Positions 39,780 to 49,297 of a stretch of 64,000 nt of DNA are shown here, piece by piece. The notes under the pieces are model-generated. The model did no database searches and was not told where the DNA came from. It was given only the letters and a program-made list of their open reading frames with translations. The translations under genes were made by a program, and so were the position numbers. Positions within the stretch are counted from its first letter, which is position 1; the number at the start of each line of letters is the position of its first letter. Source of the stretch: Methylophaga nitratireducenticrescens (GTDB lineage: Bacteria; Pseudomonadota; Gammaproteobacteria; Nitrosococcales; Methylophagaceae); the NCBI RefSeq assembly GCF_000260985.4, contig NC_017857.3, positions 1,674,001 through 1,738,000 on the forward strand, in the 5' to 3' direction.

Positions 39780-40971
39780 ACGTTTACCAGTTACTGTGTT
39801 ATCAGGCTTTCTTGGTGCGGGTAAAACAACCGTTCTCAACCATATTCTGAATAACCGCGAAGGTCGAAAAGTGGCGGTTATTGTCAATGATATGAGTGAA
39901 ATCAATATCGATGCACAGCAAATCCAGCAGGATGTGCAACTGAATCGTGCAGAAGAAAAGCTGGTTGAAATGAGTAATGGCTGTATCTGTTGCACCTTGC
40001 GTGAAGATCTGTTGATTGAGGTTCGTCAACTGGCCGCAGAGCAACGTTTTGATTATCTGGTCATTGAATCAACCGGCATTTCCGAACCGTTACCAGTGGC
40101 AGAGACGTTTACCTTTGCTGATGAAGAGGGAGAAAGCCTGTCACAGATAGCCCGTCTCGACACCATGGTGACGGTGGTGGATGCGGTGAACTTCCTGAGT
40201 GATTTTAATGAAGCCAAACAACTTCAGGAGACTGGTGAAAGTCTAGGTGAAGATGATCAGCGCAGTGTGGCAGATTTGCTGGTGGATCAGGTTGAGTTTT
40301 GCGATGTCATTTTGATAAGCAAAACCGATTTATGTACTGCTGCACAGCTAACCGAGCTGACGGGCATTTTGAAAAGCCTCAATACTGAAGCAGAGATTAT
40401 ATCGATAGAAAATGGCCAGATCCCATTGGATAAAGTATTGGGTACGCAGAAGTTCAGTTTTGAAAAAGCCGAGCAGGCAGCAGGATGGCTGAAAGAAATG
40501 CGCGGCGAACACATTCCCGAGACCGAAGAATATGGCATCAGTAGTTTTACCTATGTTGCCAGACGACCTTTTCACCCACAGAAATTCTATGATTTTGTGC
40601 ATCAGGATTGGCCTTGCGGCAAGTTAATCCGCTCCAAAGGCTATTTCTGGCTAGCCAGTCGGCCGCAGTTTGCCGGTCAATGGAATCAGGCGGGTGGGAT
40701 TGCCCGCTATGGTTTTGCCGGCATGTTCTGGAAAGCCATCCCCGAAAATCGCTGGCCACAGGATGAAGAAAGTCAAAAGACTATCAAAGAAAACTGGCAG
40801 GAACCCTTCGGTGATATGCGTCAGGAACTGGTGTTTATTGGTCAGAACTTAAATGCTGAAATGGTCACAGCAGAACTGGATGCCTGTTTATTGAATGACA
40901 GTGAATTATTGTCCGGGAAGCAGCTATGGGAGACATTGCCCGATCCTTTCCCAGCCTGGGAGACAGCTTGA
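39760..40971 (+). CDS. COG0523 (CobW-family) zinc-responsive GTPase, ZigA-like
   Basis: The 403-residue protein has the P-loop [10 protein letters not shown] (15-24), the metal motif NGCICCTL (Cys75, 77, 78), [16 protein letters not shown] and a GTP-specificity element ISKTDL (SKxD in place of NKxD). The C-terminal CobW domain begins around [19 protein letters not shown]0523 proteins in zinc regulons are metallochaperones or allocate zinc. AAGAAGG 5 bases before the ATG at 39760 decides the start over the ATG at 39739. The next gene is DUF1826, the same neighbour as for P. aeruginosa PA5535. Confidence 0.9.
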   Translation: MKLNPDKRLPVTVLSGFLGAGKTTVLNHILNNREGRKVAVIVNDMSEINIDAQQIQQDVQLNRAEEKLVEMSNGCICCTLREDLLIEVRQLAAEQRFDYLVIESTGISEPLPVAETFTFADEEGESLSQIARLDTMVTVVDAVNFLSDFNEAKQLQETGESLGEDDQRSVADLLVDQVEFCDVILISKTDLCTAAQLTELTGILKSLNTEAEIISIENGQIPLDKVLGTQKFSFEKAEQAAGWLKEMRGEHIPETEEYGISSFTYVARRPFHPQKFYDFVHQDWPCGKLIRSKGYFWLASRPQFAGQWNQAGGIARYGFAGMFWKAIPENRWPQDEESQKTIKENWQEPFGDMRQELVFIGQNLNAEMVTAELDACLLNDSELLSGKQLWETLPDPFPAWETA

Positions 40972-40972
40972 A

Positions 40973-41610
40973 ATGAATCAGAGTGCTATAGCCTTCAATC
41001 CAGTATTTGAGCATGTGCAGACAGCAGATTCGCCTTTAGTGATGACCTCAATTTATCAACCGCATATCAATCTGGTTATTTGGCAGCGTCAATTGCAAAA
41101 AACACTGCAGGACTCAATGCGTTACAATTACGCACAATAATTGCTCCAGCTGAAGTCAGTGAATGGCTTGGCGGATTATTACCAGAGAATCCGCAACGAC
41201 ATTTATTTATTGATGATGTCAGTGAGTTAGTGGAAATGTATGCAGATCTGTTCGATTTAAATGTTGTAGGCTTGCGCCTCAGCCTGATAAACGAGACGAT
41301 GTGCCCCAGATTTCATACTGATCATTTAGCTTGTCGGTTGGTAATGACCTATCACGGACAGGGTAGTGAATGGTTGCAAGAAGACGATGTCGATCGTTCA
41401 AAACTGGGGGCTGGTGCTAATGGATTACCTGATCATTTGTCAGGAATATATCGACATCATCAGGATATTCAACAACTTCAGCAGGGAGAGGTTGGATTGT
41501 TCAAGGGTGATGGCTGGATTAATAGTCAGGTGAATGGCATTGTGCATCGTTCACCGCATATTAATAAGACCGATAAAAGATTATTACTGACCCTGGATTT
41601 TGCCGAGTGA
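40973..41610 (+). pseudogene. DUF1826 family protein, interrupted by a -1 frameshift
   Basis: The N-terminal part (MNQSAIAFNPVFEHV to WQRQLQK) reads in one frame from the ATG at 40973. The rest (NTAGLNALQLRTIIAP to LLLTLDFAE) is in the next frame. They join at an A-run at about 41096-41101. One more A would fuse them into a 212-residue DUF1826 protein. DUF1826 genes accompany COG0523 genes in zinc regulons; the FHTDHLACRLVMTYHG segment with two His is well conserved. It is either a real mutation, a sequencing error or a site of slippage. It starts 1 base after the GTPase stop. Confidence 0.8.
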
Positions 41611-41627
41611 GTAGGAGACTGTTGGAC

Positions 41628-42173
41628 ATGCGAGTTGCATTATATTTAGTCACCCTGTTTTGTGGCTTGCACCTGAGCTCTATTGTCTATGCTCAGGACG
41701 AACATCATGATCATGATGCAGGTCATCGCCATCATGGTGCCCATGTGCATGGAATGGCCACATTGGATTTAGTGATGGATGATCACCAATTGATGATGCA
41801 TTTAAAATCACCATTAATGAATTTTCTGGGGTTTGAACATCAGCCGGAAACAGAACAGCAAAAAGCCATTTATCAGGATATGCTGCAACAGCTTGAAATG
41901 CTTGCTACCCTTGTGGAAGTTCAGGGTTCGAGCTGTAAGGCTGAATCAATCGAGGTGGAAGAACCGTTTGCGGACGCTGACGAAGCAGGACACGCCGACG
42001 TAGATGTCAGCTATTTTTTACATTGTGAAGAACCTGAAAATATTACCGAATTGAAAATCAATTTATTTGATGTCTATAGTAATCTGGAAAGTTTGCAAGT
42101 GCAGATGGTTTTACCGACCGGCCAGCAGCAATTAAAACTTAATCAACAACGAACCTCTATCCGGATCCAGTGA
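41628..42173 (+). CDS. zrgA: DUF2796 (ZrgA-like) His-rich periplasmic protein
   Basis: The 181-residue protein has a signal peptide (about 1-22, ending VYA) and then a His/Asp cluster (EHHDHDAGHRHHGAHVHG, residues about 25-42) suited to zinc. The body MATLDLVMDDHQLMMHLKSPLMNFLGFEHQP is the DUF2796 core. In V. cholerae ZrgA and in P. aeruginosa PA4063 such proteins belong to zinc-starvation transporters. The ATG at 41628 gives a clean signal peptide; the GTG at 41607 does not. The gene overlaps zur by one base. Its transporter partners are probably at 51953-54547. Confidence 0.85.
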   Translation: MRVALYLVTLFCGLHLSSIVYAQDEHHDHDAGHRHHGAHVHGMATLDLVMDDHQLMMHLKSPLMNFLGFEHQPETEQQKAIYQDMLQQLEMLATLVEVQGSSCKAESIEVEEPFADADEAGHADVDVSYFLHCEEPENITELKINLFDVYSNLESLQVQMVLPTGQQQLKLNQQRTSIRIQ

Positions 42174-42637
42174 TGGCGAAAGTCGATACCAATATAGTAA
42201 TGCAACAAGCTGAACGTAGCTGTGTTGACCATGGTGTGCGGTTAACCAGTAAACGCAAGCATATTCTCGAAGTGTTATTGAACGCACAAGCACCTCGTTC
42301 AGCTTATGAAATTGCTGACTTGTATCGTCAGAAAACCGAGGAAAATATTCCAGTCATGTCGGTCTATCGAATGCTGGACTTTCTAATGCAGAATAGCCTG
42401 GTACATAAACTGGCCTCCAATAATAAATTTATTGCCTGTGCTCATATTGCCTGCTCGCATTCACACCAGACACCACAGTTTTTGATTTGTGATAACTGTC
42501 AGCAGGTAAGAGAAATAGGGGTAGACAAGCAACTGATTCATGCACTCGAAGAGAGCATTGAGCATAATCATTTTCAGCTTAACAGTCCGCAACTTGAACT
42601 ACATGGATTATGTGAAACCTGCCAGCAGGATAGTTAA
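42173..42637 (+). CDS. zur: Zinc uptake regulator Zur (Fur family)
   Basis: The 154-residue protein is collinear with Zur: winged helix VRLTSKRKHILEVLLNAQAPRSAYEIADLY and PVMSVYRMLDFLMQNSLVHKLASNNKFIACAH, then dimerisation and structural zinc site ICDNCQ...LCETC. The VYRMLDFL and HKLASNN segments match Zur better than Fur. Zinc-bound Zur represses uptake genes through the boxes found at 38959, 42657 and 52564. The ATG overlaps the zrgA stop by one base (TGATG). As last gene of a Zur-box operon it is likely autoregulated. Confidence 0.92.
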   Translation: MAKVDTNIVMQQAERSCVDHGVRLTSKRKHILEVLLNAQAPRSAYEIADLYRQKTEENIPVMSVYRMLDFLMQNSLVHKLASNNKFIACAHIACSHSHQTPQFLICDNCQQVREIGVDKQLIHALEESIEHNHFQLNSPQLELHGLCETCQQDS

Positions 42638-42656
42638 CCCTTTTTTTGGCTTAACA

Positions 42657-42673
42657 ATGATGTGATATATCGT
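42657..42673 (+). promoter_or_regulatory. Zur-box-like operator upstream of the ABC-2/TonB receptor/FhcA operon
   Basis: ATGATGT-GAT-ATATCGT differs from the merC operator at only 2 of 17 positions and keeps the 7-3-7 geometry. A possible -35 TTGGCT (42646-42651) and -10 TATCGT (42668-42673), 16 bases apart, would put the operator over the promoter. It lies 20 bases past the zur stop and 52 bases before the next gene, giving that operon its own zinc control. Confidence 0.7.
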
Positions 42674-42724
42674 ATTTTAAGAATCTTTTTCACCCTTTAT
42701 AAATAATTAAATCCAGGAGAAATC

Positions 42725-43426
42725 ATGCTGGAAGTGAACCAGTTAACCAAATCATTTGGTAATCGAATTGCCGTTGATCATCTCGACTTTAAAATCGCTT
42801 CTGGCGAAGTTTTATGTTTATTGGGTGCAAATGGCGCAGGTAAAACCACCACCTTAAATATGTTATTAGGCTTTACCGCACCAACCAGTGGCAGCGCCAC
42901 TTTAGAAGGTCAGGATCTTTATCAACAGTCATCGTCTTGTCGACAAAAAATCATGTATGTGCCAGAAAATGTGAATCTATATCCACGTTTTGATGCCATT
43001 GAAAATATTCACTATCTGGCGGTGCTGGCCAAAATGAAATTAACCGATCAGCAAGTCCATGAAGCGTTAATCAGTGCAGGGCTTAAACAGGCAGACTTTT
43101 CCAAGCACTTAGCTGAATATTCCAAAGGGATGCGCCAGAAAGTGGCCATTGCATTTGCCTTGTTAAAGCATGCCCGTTTGATATTGATGGATGAGCCGAC
43201 CTCTGGGCTGGATCCGGTTGCCACTCAGGATTTTATTCAAGTAGTGAATACGATTAAATCTCGCGGTGCGGCCGTGTTGATCGTCACACATGATCTTTTA
43301 TGCGCTCATCAGCTTGCTGACCGGATTGGCATTATGAAACAAGGTCATTTAACCGATTTAATTACCACGCAAACGTTAACATTGGATCAGCTAACGCAAC
43401 GTTACTTTGATCAGTTTGCAGCTTAA
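42725..43426 (+). CDS. ABC-2-type transporter ATP-binding protein
   Basis: The 233-residue ATPase has Walker A LLGANGAGKTTTLN, the Q-loop region, signature EYSKGMRQKVAIAFALL (SKGMR, as in ABC-2 exporters), Walker B LILMDEPTSGLDP and switch His in VLIVTHDLL. CcmA/NatA-like. AGGAG lies 5-7 bases before the ATG. It precedes a TonB-dependent receptor and two DUF3526-type permeases, which look like its membrane partners. The direction of transport in such zinc-linked units is not known to me. Confidence 0.88.
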   Translation: MLEVNQLTKSFGNRIAVDHLDFKIASGEVLCLLGANGAGKTTTLNMLLGFTAPTSGSATLEGQDLYQQSSSCRQKIMYVPENVNLYPRFDAIENIHYLAVLAKMKLTDQQVHEALISAGLKQADFSKHLAEYSKGMRQKVAIAFALLKHARLILMDEPTSGLDPVATQDFIQVVNTIKSRGAAVLIVTHDLLCAHQLADRIGIMKQGHLTDLITTQTLTLDQLTQRYFDQFAA

Positions 43427-45305
43427 ATTGTTGGGACGATTGTCCCTCTATTACTACTTTGTAGAACAAAAATAGTCTCCAGCGATGGTGGCTATCAAAG
43501 TAAAAAAGAACCTAAAGGACTTTACCGTGAAAAAAACACTTATCAGCAGCCTGATTGTGTCTGCTCTGCCGTTATCTGTGGTTGTTGCCGAGACAGATAA
43601 TGAACCCGCTGCCCGTATAGACCCTTTAGTGGTACTTGGAACTCGTCCGGATTATGCCGATGAAAACCTGGCCGGTTCACAGGATATTATCTCGCGCGAA
43701 GAGTTATCCATCAGTCATGTGAATAACACTATGGAATTGTTTACCAAAATCCGGGTGTTTATTTTGCCCGTTACAATCAGGGCATTATTAATACCGATAT
43801 TGGTATTCGCGGCTTTGCTGCTGAGGGAAGTACTCCCCATGCCAAGCTGTTAATTGATGGCATTCCGTCCAATCTGCATAACGGCTACAGTGAGATGGAT
43901 CAGTTGTTTCCGGGCTTTATCGATACGATTCAGGTCTATAAAGGCAACAGCGATCCACGTTATGGTATTTTCAATGTCGCGGGTAACTACAATATTACTA
44001 CCCGTTCGGATATTGGCCGTGAAGTTGAAGTAACACTCGGCAGTTATAACGCACGTGAGATTCAGGGATATTGGGGAGAACAGACCGGTGGATTGCAGCA
44101 CAGCTATTTCGTCGGTTACCGTGAATCAGAAGGCTATCGGGATAATTACGATATTGATAAATACAGTGTCGGTGGTCGCTGGTTTTATGATTTAACCGAC
44201 GATACTTCAATAGGCTTTATCGCCAGAATGGCAGAATATGATGCCGATGCGCCCGGTTATCTGACCCAAGACGAAGCCCGTAAACACCCGACTCGTTCTG
44301 CAGCTTATGCCAGCCAGGATGGTGGCAATAAAGAAACCCAATCATATAGCGTGCATTTTGATACTGCTTTACGTAATGATCTGACCTGGTCAGCCAAAGC
44401 GTATTACAACTATTACGAACGTGAGCGTTGGGTGCGGTTTAGTGAGGCTGGTTCATTGGGCAATCGTTATGATGAACAGGATCATTACGGCTTTATATCG
44501 ACATTGTCCTGGGATATTAATGAGCAGTGGGCCTTGAACTGGGGATTTGATATTGAACGCCAGGATGTGTTGGAGCAACGTTTTGGCACCATCGACAATT
44601 TACGGCAACGTGATGCCAGTAATGTATCACGTAACTTTGACTATGACTTTGTCAGCAAAGTTACTTATCTGCAGGTATCTCATGCACCAAATGAGTTTAT
44701 CGCCTGGAATGCTGCTATACGTGCTGATCAGATTGATGGAGATTTTAAACAACGTAATGCGGCAGATGAGGTCATCAGTAATCAAGACAGTTATGACTAT
44801 GGAACAATAGTTCAACCCAAATTCAATCTGTTTCTTTACCCAACTGATCAAGTGACTTTATTTGCCAATGCAGGACGCAGTTTCCAGCATCCGGTCAGCA
44901 GTAGTGCCTATACTGATGGCGATCGTTCAGCTCGTGATGTATCCATCAATGATGGCTGGGAATTAGGGGTGAAGTGGATGCCAGTCTATAGCCTCGAATT
45001 CCGTTTATCTTACTGGGAACAGAAGGCTAAAGACGAGTTTGTATTGGTTGATGGCCTCGCTCGCAATGTGGGTGAAACGCTGCGGCAGGGCGCGGATTTT
45101 GGCATGAGCTGGATGGCAACTGACAAACTGACCCTATGGGGTAACTTCAGCACCGTGGATTCAGAAATTCAAAGTCCCGGAGCTGACAAGGGAAATGAAT
45201 TACGCAGTATTCCTTCCTATACCGCTTCGACGGGTGTTAGCTATCTGTTTACTCCGGCACTGACAGGACGTCTTCACTACGATGCCCAGGGATCTTCTTA
45301 CATTA

Positions 45306-45323
45306 ACCTCAGATCTGCATAAG
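45306..45323. repeat. Left terminal inverted repeat of the IS982 element
   Basis: The 18 bases begin ACCTCAG. The transposase stop codon (45309-45311) lies inside this repeat. Its partner occupies 46265-46282. Confidence 0.85.
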
Positions 45324-46193
45324 CGCGCCCTTTTCATTCCTGTTCAACTTGATAGAAGGCTTCTTGGGTTGGAAGGTATAAGCCACCAATCCAGCCATGA
45401 GGTGGACCATAAAGCTGACAGGGCTGCGGTGCCGTGAGTGTTCGATTTGAGAAATATTCTTCAATTGGTCAAATATTGTTTCAATCACATAGCGTTTTCT
45501 CAACATCAACCGGTCCCATAACGTCATCAGTTGCGGTTTCATATTCTTGCGAATGCCGGTGACCAGCTTAATGCCTTGTTCGGCTAATGACTCTTTAAGT
45601 GTTTGAGACAGATAACCTTTATCGCCATACAAGGTGCCCCATAGCTGTTTGACCATGTCCGGTATGGGCTTGCGGTCATCAATATTGGCCGTTGTGATTT
45701 TTACTGAAAGTATTTCACCTTGTTCGTTCACTAACAGGTGTAGCTTGAAGCCATAAAACCAGCCCATGGTGCCCTTGCCTCGCTCTGCAACACCGCTAAA
45801 GACACGGTTTCGAGGAATGCGAATGTTGTGGCATACCGCCAGTTTGGTTGAATCAACAAAGGCGATGCCGGTTGGTTTGCCGTAACGTTGTGTCATAAAG
45901 GCACACAGGGGAACCAGCACACTTTGCAGCAGTTTCAACATGCGGGTATAGCTAACCAGTTGGGGGAAAGCTTGCTTCAAGTGCTTCCGAGCATAGTGTG
46001 TATAAAAGGTCTTGAAGTCTCTGAAGCGGAGCTGGTGAAATAAAATCAGAATAGTGATGACTTCACTTTCCGACAACTTGCCAGGCTTGTTCCGGCATTT
46101 ATCTCCGGCTGCTATCTGCTGGTGTTGCCAGGCCGGGATAAATCTTTGGCAAAAATCATCGACTTCGCAATACATTTTCTCTAAATTGTACAT
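45309..46193 (-). CDS. IS982 family transposase
   Basis: The 294-residue enzyme has an N-terminal KMYCEVDDFCQRFIPAWQ segment typical of IS982 and a DDE catalytic core: GIAFVDSTKLAVCHN (first Asp), WGTLYGDKGYLSQTL (second Asp) and MLRKRYVIETIFDQLKNI (Glu). The preferred ATG at 46193 follows AGGG; an 11-codon longer frame from 46226 exists. The stop lies within the left terminal repeat. It is antisense to the receptor it interrupts and appears intact, so the element may still be mobile. Confidence 0.95.
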   Translation of the reverse strand: MYNLEKMYCEVDDFCQRFIPAWQHQQIAAGDKCRNKPGKLSESEVITILILFHQLRFRDFKTFYTHYARKHLKQAFPQLVSYTRMLKLLQSVLVPLCAFMTQRYGKPTGIAFVDSTKLAVCHNIRIPRNRVFSGVAERGKGTMGWFYGFKLHLLVNEQGEILSVKITTANIDDRKPIPDMVKQLWGTLYGDKGYLSQTLKESLAEQGIKLVTGIRKNMKPQLMTLWDRLMLRKRYVIETIFDQLKNISQIEHSRHRSPVSFMVHLMAGLVAYTFQPKKPSIKLNRNEKGALMQI

Positions 46194-46512
46194 ACTTGAG
46201 CCCTTTCGTTTCTCGTTTTTGGTCAAACGATTCGATCGTGGCTCAGGCTTTTAGTTCCTCTTTTCTTATGCGCAGCTCAGGTTACATTAATGAAGCAAAT
46301 GCCGGCGGCAAGTTTGGTCAATACAATCTGGTGAATGCCAGTCTTGATTACGAGACAAGCTGGGGCAATATCAATTTTCAGATTAATAATCTGATGAATG
46401 AATATTATGAATACGTCTACGACTTTGGGAATGCTGGCGATCCGGTTGACACCATTCATTCACCTGGTGACGGTATCAATGCCAGCGTTTCAGTGGCGTA
46501 CAAGTTCTAATC

Positions 46513-47931
46513 ATGATGCAGACAATTATTGAAATTGCACGTCATGAGCTCATTACGCAATGGCGCAGCCAGACCCTGAAAATCCTGTTGCCATTGTTGC
46601 TGGTGTTAACGGCATTAATTGCGTTTTCACATTGGCAACAGCAGCAGGATTTTATTGAAGCGCAAACCATTTGGCAGCAACAGAATGATGCTGAATGGGA
46701 TGCTCAGCCAGATCGGCATCCGCATCGTGCAGCACATTACGGCACGATGGTGTTTCGTATCATCTCACCGCTGAGCTTTATCGATAGCGGTGTAAATCCG
46801 TTTGTCGGTAATGCTTTATTTCTGGAAGCGCATCGGCAAAACAACAGCAGCTTCAAACAATATGTCAGTAGCACGGCCTATATGAGACTTGGATATCTGT
46901 CAGGCGCGACGATTATTCTGGTGATCTGGCCTTTGGTGTTGATTGCATTGGCATTTAATAGTGTTAGTGGTGAGCGTGGTCAGGGAACATTACGGCAACT
47001 GGTCTCACAAGGCATCAGTGTCAAACAGCTATTAATTGGCAAAACGCTGGCATACAGCCTGATTTCGCTGGTCTTTCTGTTAGTGATTTTTATTATTGCA
47101 ATAGGCTTTATGCTACAAACTCAGGTACATGGAAGTGATGTTTTACGCATGGGATCTATGTTTGTTTTGTTCCTGTTTTATTGTCTGCTTTGGACCATCG
47201 CAGTGATATTGTTCTCCAACTGGTGTCGCACTAATCAGCAAAGCCTGTCTGCATTGCTGTTGTTCTGGCTGCTCACGGTGATTGTGATGCCTAAAATGGC
47301 TTACAGTCTCGCAGAAATGCAATATCCGATGCCGGATCGTGCGGTGTTTGATATTCAGACGGCACAGGAAATTGCCAAAGTAGGTGATTCCCATAACCCT
47401 GACGATCCACATTTCTCCGAGTTTCGTGAAAAAGTATTAGCAGAATATGGCGTCTCACGTGTTGAAGATCTTCCGGTGAATTGGCGTGGTGTCGTGATGC
47501 AAGAAGGCGAGCGCATTACCAGCGAAGTATTTACCCAACAATATGAAAACTTGATGCAAATTGCTGAGCAGCAAAATCAACTGGTCAGTTATGTAGCGTG
47601 GTTTTCACCGTATTTATTAGCCAATAAGTTATCGTCTATTTTTGCGGCGACCAATGCGGGTAGTTTTTTGCATTATGAAAACGCTGCGGAGCAATTTCGC
47701 TTTAATTTCATTAAGCAACTGAATCAGTTGCATGCAGAACAAATCGACCATGCCCATGACCGTGAACAAAAAGTCACGAATGAGCAATTGGTAAATCTGC
47801 AGCAATTTGATTATCAATCACCTACCTTACAGAACGAACTGAATCTGATTTACCGGCCTTTATTAATATTACTGGGATGGTTAATCATCGGTGTGTTGTT
47901 ACTTTCCCGTAGTCGTAATGAGGTTGATTAA
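46513..47931 (+). CDS. ABC-2-type transporter permease (DUF3526-like), first
   Basis: The 472-residue protein has an N-terminal helix (about 24-42), a large extracytoplasmic part and a block of five or six helices (LGYLSGATIILVIWPLVLIALAFNSVSGERGQGTLRQLVSQGISVKQLLIGK, then further hydrophobic segments). SGERGQGTL-R is characteristic of ABC-2 permeases. A second soluble part rich in Gln precedes a last helix near the C-terminus. It starts 2 bases after the receptor and almost abuts the second permease, so with the ATPase at 42725 the pair probably forms one transporter. Confidence 0.85.
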   Translation: MMQTIIEIARHELITQWRSQTLKILLPLLLVLTALIAFSHWQQQQDFIEAQTIWQQQNDAEWDAQPDRHPHRAAHYGTMVFRIISPLSFIDSGVNPFVGNALFLEAHRQNNSSFKQYVSSTAYMRLGYLSGATIILVIWPLVLIALAFNSVSGERGQGTLRQLVSQGISVKQLLIGKTLAYSLISLVFLLVIFIIAIGFMLQTQVHGSDVLRMGSMFVLFLFYCLLWTIAVILFSNWCRTNQQSLSALLLFWLLTVIVMPKMAYSLAEMQYPMPDRAVFDIQTAQEIAKVGDSHNPDDPHFSEFREKVLAEYGVSRVEDLPVNWRGVVMQEGERITSEVFTQQYENLMQIAEQQNQLVSYVAWFSPYLLANKLSSIFAATNAGSFLHYENAAEQFRFNFIKQLNQLHAEQIDHAHDREQKVTNEQLVNLQQFDYQSPTLQNELNLIYRPLLILLGWLIIGVLLLSRSRNEVD

Positions 47932-47932
47932 G

Positions 47933-49297
47933 GTGAAATTTATCCAATTTGAATTACGCTTGTTATGGCAGAACAAGCTTTTTAAATGGTTGATGCTAGC
48001 CTATCTGTTAACTGCTGTATTAGCCATTATCTGGGGTCAGATAGGACTGCAACGGGAATATCAACAGCGGACTATCAGCGAAGTAAATTATCAAGCCGAA
48101 TTGGCCGACTATCAGAAGGATGCTCCTTTAGTTCCATACGACTCTGGTTATATGAGTTATTACCAGTTTCATCCTGTCTGGCAAAAACCGTCTGCCTGGT
48201 CGGCATTGATACATGGTGAACGTAGCGAAGCGGCTACACATACACGGGTTCGTTTATTAGGTTTGCAAAGCCAATTGAGCAATACCGCGACTGGCAATAT
48301 TGCTGCTATGCCCATTGGTAAGCTGGACTTGAGTTTTATCTGGATTTACCTGATGCCGTTATTAATCGCTGCCTTAAGTTTAAATCTGCTTGCAGAAGAG
48401 AAGGCCAGCGGGCGCTGGTCATTATTGGCCTCTCAGGTGGCTAATAGCGGTATGTTATTAACTAAAAAAATGCTCATTGCAGCAGGCTTGCTGGCAGTCG
48501 TAAATATAGTGATATTACTGGCAGCTGTTGTACTGACGGATATCAGACTGAATGGCTTATGGTGGCAGATTGCAGCGGTATTATTAGCCTATCAACTCTG
48601 CTGGTTTTTGATTACCGGCTGGATTATCAGCCTGCAACGCACAGCTATCTTTAACAGTTTGTTATTTATCAGTCTGTGGATTGTATTTGCTTTTGTATTG
48701 CCTGGTTTGGCTTATCTCTACCAGACGCAACAACAGCAACCCGCGGAGCATGTCTCAATGCTGTTTGATCAGCGTGAATATATGCATGACAGCTGGGATA
48801 GGGATAAACAAGCGGATTTTGATGCCTACCTGCAGGATTATCCACAGTGGGCGATTACCGAGGCGACATTGCAACAGTCGTTTGACTGGCGTTGGTATTA
48901 TGCGATGCAGCATATGAGCGATGTGATTGTGGCGGGGGCAGTCGCGCAGTTTCGTGAGAGTCGCCTTAACTCCCACCAAATTGGCAATAAAGTTGCCTGG
49001 TTATCCCCGGTAATGCGTTTGCAATACAGTATGAATCGTTTTGCCGATACCGATATGCTGGCAAGTCAGGCATTTCTGGATCAGATTGGTGATTATCACC
49101 AGCAATTACGCAAATATTTCTTTAATTTCTATTTTTTTGACAAGCCGTTTACGGAGGATGATTTTGCCGATATTCCTCAATTTGACTATCAGCCCATCAA
49201 TCAGAGCAACACTGCTAAAACGCTCATTAATTTAATGCTAATAGGGCTGTTTTTTATTGGCTTAATGACATTACAAACTCGCAGAAACCGTGGCTGA
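47933..49297 (+). CDS. ABC-2-type transporter permease (DUF3526-like), second
   Basis: The protein is of similar size and layout to the first permease: N-terminal helix (WLMLAYLLTAVLAIIWG), extracytoplasmic loop, IYLMPLLIAALSLNLLAEEKASGRWSLLASQ (the permease motif) and several helices, ending with MLIGLFFIGLMTL. GTG at 47933 lies 9 bases after GAGG and is my choice; ATG at 47918 overlapping the first permease is the alternative. It overlaps the second COG0523 gene by 8 bases. Confidence 0.82.
   Translation: MKFIQFELRLLWQNKLFKWLMLAYLLTAVLAIIWGQIGLQREYQQRTISEVNYQAELADYQKDAPLVPYDSGYMSYYQFHPVWQKPSAWSALIHGERSEAATHTRVRLLGLQSQLSNTATGNIAAMPIGKLDLSFIWIYLMPLLIAALSLNLLAEEKASGRWSLLASQVANSGMLLTKKMLIAAGLLAVVNIVILLAAVVLTDIRLNGLWWQIAAVLLAYQLCWFLITGWIISLQRTAIFNSLLFISLWIVFAFVLPGLAYLYQTQQQQPAEHVSMLFDQREYMHDSWDRDKQADFDAYLQDYPQWAITEATLQQSFDWRWYYAMQHMSDVIVAGAVAQFRESRLNSHQIGNKVAWLSPVMRLQYSMNRFADTDMLASQAFLDQIGDYHQQLRKYFFNFYFFDKPFTEDDFADIPQFDYQPINQSNTAKTLINLMLIGLFFIGLMTLQTRRNRG

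Larger units (their letters stand above)
45306..46282. mobile_element. IS982-family insertion sequence, 977 bp
   Basis: The ends are 18-bp imperfect inverted repeats (ACCTCAGATCTGCATAAG at the left; ACCTGAGCTGCGCATAAG read inward at the right; 14 of 18 match). They are flanked by identical 7-base copies of the target, TACATTA, at 45299-45305 and 46283-46289. IS982 elements are about 1 kb and make duplications of about 6-9 bases. It carries one complete transposase gene on the minus strand. The clean duplication and the intact host reading frame on both sides point to a recent insertion. Confidence 0.95.
43527..46510 (+). pseudogene. TonB-dependent receptor, broken by a 1-base frameshift and an IS982 insertion
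   Basis: The start is GTG 43527 after AAAGGA, followed by a signal peptide (VKKTLISSLIVSALPLSVVVA). The plug part reads to ELFTKI, then the frame changes near 43753; one more C (ATCCCGGG) would restore K-I-P-G-V-Y-F-A-R-Y-N and the plug DGIPSNLH. The barrel continues to GSSYIN, where the IS (45306-46282) cuts the gene. After it EANAGGKFGQYN resumes in the same frame and ends in VAYKF. Removing the IS and one target copy and adding the C gives 667 codons. A ZnuD-like zinc receptor is inferred from context. Confidence 0.9.
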
